A stretch of 64,000 bases of DNA from assembly GCF_000003195.3 (NCBI RefSeq), contig NC_012876.2, forward strand, positions 1,189,935-1,253,934, given 5' to 3'. Each line of letters begins with the position of its first letter. The first letter of the stretch is position 1. The DNA is from Sorghum bicolor. Taxonomy: Eukaryota; Streptophyta; Magnoliopsida; Poales; Poaceae. Made by a program: the position numbers and the translations under genes. Under the pieces are notes generated by a model. The model ran no database searches. It saw nothing but the letters and a program-made list of their open reading frames with translations, and had not been told where the DNA came from. Positions 11,950 to 24,519 of the stretch are shown here, piece after piece.

Positions 11950-12384
11950 CTAGGGATCATATCTTCCAATCATCTCTTGTGTTGTGCACGCATGCTGCAT
12001 AGTATATAGGAACTTAGGAAGGCATGTTATTACTTGATTTGCCATCTTTTGCATTGTATATATTGTACTAACTGACCCTGCAACTTGGCGGTCTTTCAAT
12101 CAAAAAAATAAAAAAAAATAAAAAAGAACTTGCAACTTAATAGGCTCTACATTGGTTGCTTTTGGTGTTCCAAGATTCAGAGCCAAAGGGAGTGGTCCTG
12201 GACGTCTTGCCGCTCGCCGCCTTTGCATCCTGGAAAGGCCGCCCGGTTTTATTTCTTTTGCAGCGGCTGCAGTTCTTTTCTTGCAGGGATACTTGTTGTC
12301 ACTTACTTGTACCTAACACACATAGAAATAGGACCAAAAGTTCAGTGTAACATGGCAGACATGAACAAGTTCTCAGTCACGTTG

Positions 12385-12794
12385 CTCGCTCTCCATTCTG
12401 CCACTAACATGATCATGCCCAGCTTTATGTTTGTTAAGTGATAGGTTAAGCGTAGGCATAGGCTAGGATAAGCTTACATTTTTAGAGTTAGAGTTTCAGT
12501 AGTTTCTGTAAGGATCCACCACTGGATACGGATTTACCGATCGAACAGCGACTTCTTGAGAGCAAAGAGGAATTCTGAGCTCCAATGGTTGAGCTCAGCT
12601 CATAGAGTGATAGTTACAAATCTGGGGGAAAAAGAAGGGGAGTAAAGTGTCCAAGTTCAGGTGTGATATTTCTTCATAAGATGCTCCATTATATTAGAGC
12701 CTCCAAACTATAGGAATCTTGGAAGAATTCGTTAAATGGACTGATTTGTGCGGCTAGGCATCTAATGCAGTTGTTATGATTGGCGCAGATTTAT
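12385..12794. other. Intergenic, no supported feature
   Basis: This AT-rich stretch between the tandem duplication and the next repeat contains no gene or RNA that I can recognise. Confidence 0.5.
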
Positions 12795-13128
12795 AATATC
12801 TGATACAACTATATTTTTCCCCTCCAACAGTTTCCTAAAAGTACTTGACATCCTAGTATTTTTGCCAAAACCATGCTCACTTGGCAAATATGTCTAAGTT
12901 CTCCATCGCTTGGCATCACGTGTTTTCCAATTTGCCAACTAGTTTTGTCAACGTGTTGGAGACTCAATTTTGCGATTTTGGCAAAAATCCTAAGATACCA
13001 AGTTCTTTTGCCAAGCCTAAATAGCAAACTGTTGGAGAATGCCTCTTTTTTCACTTTGCATTTAGTTTTAAGACTTGGCAAAACTATAGATTTGCCAAGT
13101 GAGTTTTAGCAAACTGTTGGAGTTGTTC
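12795..13128. repeat. MITE-like repeat with CTCCAACAGTTT ends
   Basis: The left end has CCTCCAACAGTTTCCTA (about 12822) and the right end AGCAAACTGTTGGAG (about 13108), its inverse complement. A second inverted block, TTGCCAAAACCATGCTCACTTGG against TTGGCAAAAATCCTAAG, lies inside. Ends of this type (TCCAACAGTTTGCTA) are common on grass DNA-transposon derivatives. Non-coding. Confidence 0.5.
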
Positions 13129-13129
13129 G

Positions 13130-16100
13130 GGCTAAGGTAAACTTTTCGTGCGACATTCTTCTCTCGCGGTTTCGTCCTGCCCCTGCGACGCGCATCCCGC
13201 CCGGCTCTCTCTTCCGCTCGGAGCCCCGCTCCCAAATCCGCCTCTCCTCGCCGCCCCCTCCGTCCCTCCCAGATCCGCCTCGACGCAGAGCACCCCCTCC
13301 CAGATCCTCCTCGGCCCCTCCCGTATTCTGCTCGGAGCCCCGCTCCCAAATCCTCTTCGCCATTCCTTCTATCCTGCTCGCATTTCTCTCCCTCCTGCGG
13401 CCTCCTATGCCATTTTATTTTTCTCGAGGGCGTGGGGTTCGATCCTTGGCCACATAGGTCGCACGGGGAGAGCTGGCACGCGGCGACCGGAGTCTGTGCG
13501 GGCGCGGCCGGCCACCAGATCCGCTGCCGGCAGCAGGGCGTGGCCACCGGCGTCTTGTTCGGTGCGGGCAGCGGGAGCGGGCGCACGGCGGGGGCGAGGG
13601 GCGCGGCCACCGGCGCAGTCGCTTGGACACCGAGGTGGCCGCACGGCGACCGGAGTCCGCGCGGGCGCGGCCGGCCACCAGAGTCCGCTGCCGGCAGCGG
13701 GGCATGGCCACCGGCGTCTTGTTCGGCGCGGGCAGCTGGAGCGGGCGCGCGGCTGGGGCGAGGGGCGCCACCGCGCCGCCCTCGCCGCCTCCTCCAGTCC
13801 TCGCCCTCGCCGGTCGCCGCACATCTCAACGTAGGTACATCGTTCTACCTCCATGCGATCCCACCCACAACATTCGGCAATCGCACCCCATCTCCTGCGA
13901 CAATCGATCCCTCCACCATCGACCCTTCTCATGCGGCAATTGCACCCCCATCGAGCGCCTCCTCTCCCACGCCCATCGAGCGACAATTCCTTCGTCTCTT
14001 CCCCACGGACGAGGCATCAGCCCACCAGGGGAGGGAGCCACCCACCAGGCAAGGGCGCCAGCCAACGACGCCAGGCCGCTTGCCGCTAGCACGGTCATAC
14101 AAGCCTCCCGCCACCGACCACCAGGGTGCAGGCCCATGCGCACTCTCTTGTGCTGACAACAGACCATCATGGCATGGCAGCCCTACGACAGGTGCGCAAG
14201 TTTTCGTCGGGCCCTTTACCGGACCCTTGGCCGGCAATGAGCACCCAACAGGTACACCCATGCCTTCCCTGATCCCCTTGACCCAAACCCTAACTTCAAT
14301 TTTGGTGTACTCAGATCTGATCTAATATCAAGCCTACCAACTTTAATTTTGCTATAAAAGTTATCAAGTGTGCATATGTAGCCACTGTTGTTGGAACCAT
14401 GGTGGTCATCGAGGTACCTAGCTTAGTTGTGTCAATTTTGTTGTCAGACGAGTGCTGATGCAACAGTGGCTTCATCTACCCCTTCGTATTTTGTTATCTT
14501 TTTTGGGTGGAATTGGTACTGCTGGCTTATCTGCTGGGGACCTTCATTGGACTGACTTAACTATCCGTATTTGCTAAGGATTCTATTTTTCTTTGGACCA
14601 AAGGCCACTTAGGCCAGCTTTATTGAAAGCTTAATAGGAGTTACTGGAGTAAGGCAGTTTTTGAAGGAGCAAGCTGGAATTGATCCGATTGCCTATTGGT
14701 GTCCTGTAGGTTGTGAAAAGATGGGCCTGCTAGGGTGAAGAGTTTTTTATATAAGTTTGCATCTCTGGGATGGGTTCAGGCAACTTGATCGTGAAGAAGG
14801 AGAAGCACAGCTCTTTTGATGTGGACATACAACTTGTAGATGGTAAAGCAGAGCTCTTTTGTCTCTACGTGATAATAGTTTGTTTAGGGTGGTGAGCATT
14901 TATAACAAGAAAGAAAAGGAGCGCCAGCTAATGGTTTGTTCTATAGCCAACCCTTCAACTCTTCTTATTCTGATTTTTAGAATTTTTTTTGATTGGTGAT
15001 GTATTTTTTTTTTGCACTGTGCAGTTAGGTCTATTAGCGTTTTGTTTGAATTTCTGTGAATGATGGATTTAGCATATAATTCCTGTGAGTAGGATTGAAA
15101 TTAGTTTGCTAATCAATTACCTCCTGTTCTAGGATACCAAATGGTCAAAGTGCATCCACACATAAGAATCTGGAGATTCAAAGTAGAATGCAATGCAAGT
15201 AACTTGCAAACTTTGTCTAGCAAATTTCTTTCCTAATTTTCTGTTACTCATTGCTCTTAGCTAATTTTCAACTTATCATGTCTAAATAACAATCATAGCC
15301 TGACCATATTCATATGCCTTCTAGATTGCAATTGTGAAAAGCATTTTTGTTTTCAATGTGGTATTGTTCATAGGTGTGGTGACAAAATGCCTAATTTCGT
15401 TGATAGTGACAAGAGTATTTTCCAGATAAATGTCCTACCGGCGCACAAGCAAGCGTGCTCAATTAGCTGCCGTTGTCGCACTATGAGCATGCCCAAGGGA
15501 GGCAGCGACCAGTGTGGGTGCACCGCAATGAGTGGGTGTCTTGGCGAAAGATGAGTGAGCAACAAATTCACAAAGCTTATTGCAACCAATGTGCTCATTG
15601 ATATTTATTGATCTATGTGTTTTTATCTATGATGTTATAGCCCAATTCTTTTGTAGGAATGAGAAATCAATGGGTGTGCGTCTGTGCGACCAGCTCTAGC
15701 TCTCACTCATTGCGAGGTGGGGATGGCCTAGAGGTTGCCAATACAGAATTAGGAGTGTTGAAGAAAACTGAATTTCAGGTACTATTATTTGGAGTAGTTC
15801 ATCTGTCTTTGCAACTGTGGCATGCCATATAGCCCTTGTTTTAGATGCTATGTACTGCTTTATAAGTAATTCTAGCATGCATGTAATTGGCATGTTCAAT
15901 CAATTTTCCTTTCTGCCAATTTGAGATGAAATGAAGTTCAGTTGAGTTGTGCCAATTTAACAAGTTCCTATCTTATTTCTTGCAGATCTCCATTCTATCT
16001 CCTGTCAACCTTCGTGGCTCCATCATTGCAAACTGCGGATCAGGTGATTGGTGTAGGCAGAGGCTTTCCACTCCCCAGCCTCCTTCCCCAGGCCCGTCAA

Positions 16101-17382
16101 GATCCAACGGTGCCCATAGCAATAACGCTGCCAGATCCGGTGTGGCATGTTCAGATGCCCTGCTCTTAAATTACATGGTTTTCCTCCAGTATGATGTCTG
16201 CTTCCAATTTGTATTTAGTCATTAATGATGTTTTTTCAGTTCTTGTTTGAATATTTTTGCTTTGCTCCTACCCAATTTATTCTTGCTGCCATGTTTAATG
16301 GTTTATATAACGCAAGAATCTCTTCCAGTTTCTCTAAAAAAAAAGAATCTCTTTCAGTGAACCATAAATAACTCCAGGAACTAAATGTCATGACCTTTAT
16401 CCCAACCATTTTCTGAAAGCATCGTCAAAGAATTTTTTTTGGCCGGCTGGAAGCCCTTCGTAGATGTTACATGTACCCTGCATCTTGGTGTTCAGTTTTT
16501 ATATTTCAAATTGTAAGGGTTATCTATCAGCACCTATATTTTTATATCATTTCTTGGACAAAGCTTCCTTTGCTTGTGTAATAATATTGCAATTTTATAC
16601 GTTATGGAGAATTGCAGATCAGTTATATTTAAAAATTTTTGGTCCAAGTGCACTACACTATCAATTCTCATTGCAAGTGTCTAGGTGGCTGAGTGAAATA
16701 TGCTAGAGTGGTTAGGTGGGAGTGATCAGAGTGGCCAAAGTGGTTGTGTTTTGGTCGTGAAAATTATCTATTAATTGTCATCCTATTTGAAGCTTCGTGT
16801 GATGGTGATGATTGGCCACGAAATAGAATGATATGCACATCAGCGGTGTGCAAATGTTGGCGGTACAGGAGCTGATCCATGCCATACTAGCCGGACCATG
16901 CCATAATAACCAAAAAAACTGTGGGATAGATGTCAGTGGCGCTTTGCAAGAGTAGTTGGGGATGCTCATCACCCTGAGCTGAGTACGGGTTGTTGTTCCC
17001 CTGTGGTAAGCAATAACGCACACGCATGATCCTAGAGGAGAAAAATGGCCGATGCTATGGAACTTGTGGATTTATTAGCTGACGAAAAATTGGATATTGG
17101 AGATATCTTTCTGTCGATGTAATATATTTAGCTATATTATAGAAAGATTTATACATTAGAGTTTGTAAGTCTGCGACGCCATGCTCTTTGTGACGGATCA
17201 TTTTATGGATTTACCTTTCTGAATTAAATGTTACTTTAACATCGGTATTTAATTTCATAATATTATTATCTAATCGTGCGATCCAATGTGTTTTCATAAT
17301 ATTATTATCTAATCATGCAATCCAATGTATTTTAGTATAAAAGTTTAACTATCCCGTAGCAACGCACGGGCACGCTACCTAG
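13130..17382 (+). mobile_element. Helitron-like element 1 (3' end precise, 5' end approximate)
   Basis: The 3' end is diagnostic: CCCGTAGCAACGCACGGG-CACGCTAC can form a short hairpin (GTAGC/GCTAC) just before the terminal CTAG at 17379-17382, followed by T. A nearly identical terminus occurs at 21557. The 5' limit is a guess placed where base composition changes. The first 1.1 kb (13140-14270) is very GC-rich and gene-like, the rest is AT-rich, a pattern typical of Helitrons that captured host exons. Several long open frames overlap on both strands in the GC-rich part, but none shows a domain I know, and none has clean splice sites. No Rep/helicase is visible, so it is non-autonomous. Confidence 0.65.
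13477..13770 (+). repeat. Imperfect direct repeat in the GC-rich part of Helitron 1
   Basis: Two copies of about 130 bp, at about 13477-13607 and 13642-13770, share CGGCGACCGGAGTC, GCGGGCGCGGCCGGCCACCA and GGCCACCGGCGTCTTGTTCG. The duplication explains why long open frames exist in several registers on both strands. Confidence 0.75.
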
Positions 17383-17383
17383 T

Positions 17384-20300
17384 ACTTATACTACTAAAAA
17401 GACTAAAACTGGGACATTTTTTTTTGGTGCGGCTTTGGTTTCGTCAGCCTGCCTCCCCACGCCATGAGCCTGGGCGAGAGCAATCCCCTCCCCCTTTCCT
17501 ATTGCGTCCGCGTGAGCGCCGTGATCGATCCCCGCGCCCGATCCCCTTCCTGGACGAGAGCGGCCGCGTCCCGATCCCCTCCCTGCACGAGAGCGATCTC
17601 GCGCCCTGATCCCCTCCGTGGACGACCTTCGGGACCGCCGCCACCTCCCTAGATGACCGCGGCCACGAGCGTCCGCGCTCGCACCGTCGGGCCCTGGAGC
17701 AGCCGCGACCCGATCCCCTCCCTGGACGACCGCCGAGACCGCGGCCATGGACGACCGTCGCGACCGCGGCCACAAGCGTCTGCGCTCGCACTGTCTGTCC
17801 CTGGAGCGGCCGCGCCCCGATCGATTCGTTCTCGCACCGTCGCCAGCCATTGCCCTTGCCCTCACGCCACCCTTGCGAATCCTCGTCCTCACCCTCGTGC
17901 CGCAGTCACCAGCCATTGCCCTCGTGGACTCCGATGTGGCAATGGTCGACTGCAACGCCGAGTGGGCGGCCCTTGCTGCCATGGCCACCACAGTGCCAGC
18001 TCCCGCACCCATCCAGGTATGCACGCACTGCTCGAGCCTCGTCGGCTGCTTCATGTAGGATTCACGATCAATCTTGGTTGTATGCGGTTCCAATCATTTT
18101 TGATAATTTTTTAAAACCATGGTTTCATAATTAATTTGAGTGCTCAACACAACGTTGGTCACAAAGATGCACTTCAGGCTAATATATGTGCTTTTGTCTT
18201 TGTTCGTTTCTGATTACAAGATATCGGAGAACGGAGTCAGTACCGATGTTATTTTGGAAGACATAGATTTCTGTCAGAAATTTACATTGTTTTTTTATAT
18301 TTCCTTCTATGCGGACACTTTTATATAAATTTGTGTTGTGGAGTAGTAATTTAGACTGTGTCTGCATATGTGCATAACTTTGTTCGCTTTTGGAGGGGCG
18401 AGCAGTTGCTGGTTAGCATTTTTTTCTGAGCTTCATTCTATTTTAGTTGTGTTTCATGGATACTACCTGATTGAAAATGTGTTGTAAAATTGGAATAAGT
18501 AAAACAACATTTAATATTATTTTGTAGAAGTGCTTCTTTTTTAGGGGAGGGATTTTGATACCAGTTTTAAGGTAGCACTTGCCGGTTAGCATTTTTTTCT
18601 GTCATAAAAGTGCTTCATTTTATTTTAGTTGTGTTGCAAGGGTACTCTCCAAGCCTAATTGGAAATGTGCTGTAAAAATTAACAACACATGATAAATCAA
18701 CATTAAATAGCGGCTCGTAGAAGTGCTTCTTTATTTAGGATAGGGATTTTGGTTGTGAATACATGTCAAAGAATATGTTTTTTTTCCTTTTATTTTGGCA
18801 TATTAGGCAATCACAATTCAACAGAGGGAGGGCATGGAAACATTTTGGATGGAGCTACCAAGGTTGATGTAAGTATATATCATCATAAGATGGATTCCCA
18901 TATCAAATATATCTCTTTGGTGGCCAATAATATCTCTCGCTTGGTGCCCTATTTTCTATTTGAGCTATCTCAAAATTAATGTCATCAGCCATATATTATA
19001 TGTGCAAACTTAAACCTTCTGGCAGAACAATTCATGAACCTGAGGGTTTTCTCCATTTATGTCTGCATAATTCACTTATGCCAACAATATTTAGACAGTA
19101 TGGAATGTTGAAGTATTTTCCTCACTTGTCTTGTTTATATGCAAAGTAGCAAGTCCTTGATAATATTCGGTTAATGAATTCTTCAATTCTTTATATGTGC
19201 AGACTACTCTTTAGAATTACAAATCTCTCAAGCTTGTGCAGGTGCGTATTGTTTGATAATATAAGCGTTTTTCAAGTTCTTGATATATGATCGGTCCTAT
19301 GGAAAGCTCAACGATGATCAGTGATAGGCTTAGCTCTTTTAATCTTGATGCTTTTTCGTTGATTATTCCTACTAATTGAATGTGTGTGTGACCTTATTGA
19401 ATGTATAAGTGTACCTCATCGTTTAGTAATCACAGCTTCATATATGTAGGATTCCTCTGTTTTAAGTTTCTTTTGTCAGAGTGTTGCATGGCTGTGCATA
19501 ATCTTATTTAGACGACAGCATACTCAAAAATTGAGTTATCACATTTTTGTTTAGTGTATTCAATAACTGCTTTGCTCACATGATGGGACCTGTACATGGC
19601 TATGCGTTGAATACTTGAATTAGCTAATCCCTCCCTATTGTTTTATTCAAGTAATTTTCTCCATTTTCAGTAAACTGCACTTTTCTCATTCCTGTTTACG
19701 AACATTTGAGATAGCTCTGTAAATTAACCTTCCCAAACAACTCTACTATTATGGTGATTAAATTAAATTTATTAGTTTACAACTTTACATGGATGTTATA
19801 TTCTCTACTAATAGTAAGTTTATGGTGATTAAACTTTATAGTAGCAAAGTTTTTTAGAATTTTCAATCTCTTTGAATTTCATATTGCATTGGCCATCAAC
19901 TCAGTTCATTTCTCTTTTTTTTCACTGCATCTCTTGTAGATTTACTTATTTTGAAAAGACCAGCTATGTGTGCTCTGTTTCTGAATCCACTACGCAGTAG
20001 ACAAGTTTGATGAGGTCCAGTAATTGGACTTTAGACACTGCTTGTGCATTTAAAATTAGATTTTTGTTTATTGGAAAAACATGAACAACCATTTGTGCCA
20101 TTGCATTTGTCAGCAGATCCTGCTCTGCATTCGTAACAAAGGTAACTCAGAGCTGTTTTTTTCATGGCTGATAGCTTTGTATGATAGATGGAATGAAATA
20201 TGGTATCTCAATTCCTTACATAATCTACTATGCTTGAACTGCTAGAACTTGAAGGCCAAATATGCTATAAATTAAATATGGTTTTTTCTTCTCATGTCCC

Positions 20301-21557
20301 ATTATTTGAGTTCCAATAAAAGACACTTCTGGCTGCTACAATTAAGCTTCTATGTAAGCAGAACTAAATTTCAGTATTCAGACATGGCATTGTTCTTCCA
20401 TCCAAAGTAAATTAAATTCAGTCTGCATTCAACATTGCTGGCATCAATTGTTCTGCAAGCTAATCATCATGTTTGGATTTCCTATGGTCGTTTCTTGTTC
20501 TTTAAAATGTATGCTTCTACTAAATGGGCATATGCTCACATGTGAGAGTTTTAGTTCCATCATTTTAGGAATTTTAATCACTAATCTATGGCAAGCTTAT
20601 GGCATTAGATGATCTAACTTGATCTTTTGTTAGACTGACCTTGTTGATAATTTTATTTAGCACAGATCCATGCATGGGATGCCATCCGCGAGCACCGTCA
20701 CCTCCCGTCCCTATCTGGTTGTCTATCTGGCGCTTGTGGTGGAGGCCGAGACTGTAGCTGCTGCAACGGAGGACGATGGTATCCCCATGGTGGACCTGCT
20801 GTCACTGTGCGACCACCACGACCCTTAAGGCCTTCGAGCTTAGGTGCCTTTTCTTTTCTTTTTCTTCATATGCTTTCTATGATGCTTGTGTAGCTTCTTG
20901 GGCTCTGTTATTACTTAGAAATTTAGAATGAAAGGCTAGAGGGTAGGTAGGGGCTATGCACTGAGATGCTGTTGCGCTTGACATCGATGATCTAGGTGAG
21001 AGAAAAAAAATACATCTTGCAAAGTTCTACATCTTATCTGCTCATTCAAACGCCAAGAGGGTAGGCGGGGGCTATGCAGTGGGCTCCCCTTCCCCATCTT
21101 ATCCGCTCATTCAAATGCCGAAAGATCAGTTTTCTGCTATGTGATTTCATTTGGGTTGATGCGAGACCTCACGCCATTCTTTTTCTTTCTCCTGCCCTGT
21201 ATGCAGCTCGGAGTCACTCCAGACATTCACGATCCATAGATGCCCGCTCTATTCTCGTTTGATTTCTTTTTTATATATGTTTCATCAGGTGAATTCATGA
21301 TCGTCCTGGTCAGAATTTCGCTACTATTGCTGCTCATCGTGGCTCGTCTTCCGCATCCATGTCTTGACTGCCTCCATCATATTTGTAAGCCAACGATGTT
21401 GTGCTCTCTGTAACTGTGATTTCACGATGATTTTTAATTAAATGTCACTTTAACATCAGTATTTAATTTCATAACATTATTATCTTGTCGTGCGATCCGT
21501 GTGTTTTTAGTATAAAAATTTAATTGTCCCGTAGCAACGCACGGGCACACTACCTAG
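17384..21557 (+). mobile_element. Helitron-like element 2, adjacent to element 1
   Basis: Its 3' end, GTAGCAACGCACGGGCACAC followed by TACCTAG, closes at 21557 before a T and matches element 1 over the last 100 or so bases (ATTATTATCT, GTGCGATCC, TTTTAGTATAAAA). It begins directly after element 1 with TTATACTACTAAAAAGAC, similar in style to Helitron 5' ends, although the expected leading TC is not exact. As in element 1, a GC-rich gene-like part (17410-18060) is at the 5' side and the remainder is AT-rich. Another short GC-rich block (20670-20830) may be a second captured fragment. No recognisable protein domain is found. A poly-TA run follows the 3' end, so the target was probably AT-rich. 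Confidence 0.65.
18399..18752 (+). repeat. Imperfect tandem duplication of about 175 bp inside Helitron 2
   Basis: Copies at about 18399-18560 and 18575-18752 share GGTTAGCATTTTTTTCTG, TTTTAGTTGTGTT, TAGAAGTGCTTCTTT and a GGGATTTTG end. Non-coding. Confidence 0.7.

Positions 21558-21561
<4 letters not shown>

Positions 21562-21625
<64 letters not shown>
21562..21625. repeat. (TA)n microsatellite, about 64 bp
   Basis: An uninterrupted TA run begins four bases after the 3' end of Helitron 2. Confidence 0.95.
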
Positions 21626-21626
<1 letters not shown>

Positions 21627-23272
21627 CAGCATTCTGTTGCCATGAAACCATGAACTTTACTTTGAGGATATATGCTATAGATTTGAAAGCCTGCTTTAAT
21701 CTGACGATGTTACCTAATATGATTGGCTGGTGTTCATTCTTTTTTTCCCCCTTTTTCCCACAAGGTCTGGTGTTCACTCTTGATTCTCTGTGGCAGCAGC
21801 TTCGTGTATAATAAGACTGATTTTAGTACCTGGCAGTGTTCAATGATTTTTTTTGAAGCAATAAAGTACCTGGCACTCAGTTTTAGTACCATGCTTCTCG
21901 CTAATGTTATATTCCCTGGCTGAGCTTGTTTTTTTTTTTTTGAGAGAGAGAGAGAGACCGTTACTAAATATAAAGGCAAGATCTATCATTAGGTTGACAG
22001 CTTTACAATCTTGGCCACCTCGCGTATCTGTGACAAAATGCGCTTTACTTCAAGTTTAATATCATTGAAATATATTCCTCCAAACAATCTTCTTCTTGGT
22101 GACTCTAGTTATATATGTGTTTTGAACCATATTAGTTGAGCTATAGATTGGACGTTTGGTGCTAAATATTTTAACAAATAAATTAAAAGAAACTGTTAAA
22201 TTAACTTGCAATAGCCACTGAATAATGCCAAGGACTATGGAGAAGAAGAGGCTAGCACAATAACATATCCTTGGCTAGCTAGGGCCATCTATCTTAAATC
22301 TTTCACTGCAAAAGGAACATGCTATGCTGATGGATAGAGGGTATTGAAAAACAGCTAGCATAAAAAAGGTCTCAAATGTCACAGGCCAAACATGCATGGA
22401 GATGACAACAATGTTTCTTTTAAGAGCGTCCAATGAGCACTCACTCATTCTCCCTTTGGGTTGCTTTGCCTTCCATTAGCAAAAGCCAATTGGAATCAGT
22501 TCATGCTTTATGCCCAAAGCACTAGCTATATAGCATCTACTACTATGAAGCATCCCACAAGGAGATGTCTCCACTCCTCCAGTGCCACCACGTGGCACCC
22601 TCTCCAGGCTGCAGCATATTTCAGTGATGAATCTGGACGACATCTGGATTATATACTAGTTTTTGTGATCTCTTTCTGCTTCTACTTTGGTTAGTTTTGA
22701 GGGACTCTCGAGTCTCTACACATCAGATCAGTTTAATATATACCACTGATGTAAATGAAAATGTAGAAAGTTTATTAGGCTTTTGTACACACCTGTAGAA
22801 ACTGAAACCTGCAGCTAATTCAATGATACCTTTTACTGATTCCTGATGACTCATTTTAGATAGTATAGGCTTCTACAAAGCTCATGAAACCCAACCAATG
22901 AATTCCCAGGGTCATCAATATCTCCTCACCCAACAGGCAGCAGCTAATTAAATCTAAAGATACTGTTCAAACACTTGTCAGTTTAATTTTAGAGCCAGTT
23001 GTAGATCTATTTTTCTGAGAAGTCTAGATTAGTATATAATTAAGAACTACTTTAGCTGCCTTTACTTTCGAAAATAAACTAGATTTTGCTACGGTACTAC
23101 CAAATAACTGTGGACCGTCGATCTAGATGGCAATAATCACATATTACCTCCTAAGAAGTAATAGGATAAATAATTTTATTTATTTTAAGAAATAGGAAAG
23201 CATGTAAAATTTTAAGTAAAAAATCTATCAATTAGATCTAACATGCATGTAACAGTTTGAGGCATGCATTTG

Positions 23273-23411
23273 GGCCTTGTTTGGATGTAGTCAGATTCAC
23301 ATCAATCCAAATGTGTTGAGGTGGATTGGAGTGGAATTTAAACTAAATTCCACCCAAATCCACACCAACACACATGGATTGAAGTGAATCCGACAATATC
23401 CAAACAAAGCC
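23273..23411. repeat. Small palindromic MITE, about 139 bp
   Basis: The left arm GGCCTTGTTTGGATGTAGTC...GATTCAC and the right arm GTGAATCCGACAATATCC...AAACAAAGCC are inverse complements over most of their length; the centre also pairs (GTGGATTGGAGTGGAATTTA against AAATTCCACCCAAATCCAC). This would fold into a long hairpin. Confidence 0.8.
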
Positions 23412-23891
23412 TTGTATGGATCGCTCCCACATGTAATGTATTTTATGTCAATGTTAGCTGTACACATGAGTTGTATTTTTGTCTAATTGTGACAAAATTA
23501 GAGGTGTGCTTTAATTATTTACCTAAAAGTTGGATCATCAACGTGTTGGTAACTAGAGCAGTCTTGAACGTGAACACCGTACCAGCTGCCTTGAACGTGT
23601 TGGTATTTAAATTATTTATTTATTTATTTATATTTATAATCCTAACATTAGTATTTTTAGAATTTTGCAAATGTATGTTTTTTTTGAACAATAAGTTCAA
23701 CTGTTAGTCATCGGAACATAACCTTTTATATTGATTTATTAGATTCATCTATACCACCAGATATAATTTCTGCCGGTCCTACAATTTTGAGGGCCCTCTG
23801 GCCAATACATTGCGACGACCCCTAAACTATAAAATTTTATAATAATATAAGTTATTTTTTTAAAGAGAAAGCAAATCCAATCATATATAGA

Positions 23892-23999
23892 CAAACTGTT
23901 TTTCTTGTCTTTTTTATTTTCTTTTCACAGTCCCTGACAAATATACAAACCGCTTTTCTTGTCTTTTTCATTTTCTTTTCACAGTCCCTGACAAATATT
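23892..23999 (+). repeat. 54-bp tandem duplication
   Basis: CAAAC-G-TTTTTCTTGTCTTTTT and TTTTCTTTTCACAGTCCCTG followed by ACAAATAT are repeated once head to tail with three or so differences. Confidence 0.85.
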
Positions 24000-24447
24000 T
24001 CTTCCGTACCTTCTAAAATTCTAACACCTAACCTAAACTACAAGAAAAATATAACTATATGAGTATAAAGTACTAGACAAAAATTGAACAAGAAAAAAAC
24101 TAGTGCCTAGGCAATTGAGACATGAACAGAACTAAGATTCACAAATCACAAAAAAATAAAAGGGTAGAAGGAAATGACCAAGATCACATGTCGTAGTCCT
24201 CGTCGAGCCCTACCAGCTGGTCGCCGCTATCGTTTGGATTTTGAAAGGCTAGAACTCGGGCGCAAAGATTTTTGTATTATTCACTACAGCTCGTGATCGC
24301 GTGGTGAACTGGTGAATGTGTCGCTGATGCTGCTGCGTCTCTCCTCGCGGTCTCGCCGTGTCACCAAAAGTCTAGAAATTATGACTCGTGAACGCTATGT
24401 GTGGCAGCTCGTGTATGAGTATTGGTGACTTGACTCCTTTTGGCTCA

Positions 24448-24450
<3 letters not shown>

Positions 24451-24518
<68 letters not shown>
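24451..24518. repeat. (TA)34 microsatellite
   Basis: An uninterrupted 68-bp TA run, the longest in the window. Confidence 0.95.

Positions 24519-24519
<1 letters not shown>

Larger units (their letters stand above)
9184..12384 (+). repeat. Tandem segmental duplication (units 9184-10406 and 10407-12384)
   Basis: Unit A (about 1.22 kb) and unit B (about 1.98 kb) run in the same order: TAATTTG-CTGGATCATTG (9190; 10411), exon 3 of the upstream gene (9330; 10663), CATTAACCTGTCGAGCACGA (about 9739; 11562), ACTGACCCTGCAACTTG (10191; 12070), CCAAGATTCAGAGCCAAAG (10228; 12170) and CATGGCAGACATG (10377; 12351). Unit B is longer because of later insertions: a non-LTR piece (10442-10545), a mini-Helitron (11284-11515) and probably another poly-A-ended fragment around 10960-11147. 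No intact gene lies inside other than exon 3 in unit A. Confidence 0.85.
21626..24450. other. Intergenic, AT-rich
   Basis: I see no gene here. Apart from a MITE-like palindrome (23273-23411), a TTTA run (about 23605-23635) and a 54-bp tandem duplication (23892-23999), the stretch has no structure that I can name. Short open frames are of the size expected by chance. Confidence 0.5.

Noticed and set aside
13432..14325. 297-codon plus-strand and 253-codon minus-strand open frames in the GC-rich block
   Set aside because: They overlap on both strands, follow an internal DNA repeat, show no domain and lie in a Helitron-like unit; long stop-free frames are expected at this GC content.
17386..18114. 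235-codon minus-strand and 153-codon plus-strand frames
   Set aside because: Arg/Gly/Ala-rich low-complexity frames in the GC-rich start of Helitron 2, without motifs or splice support.
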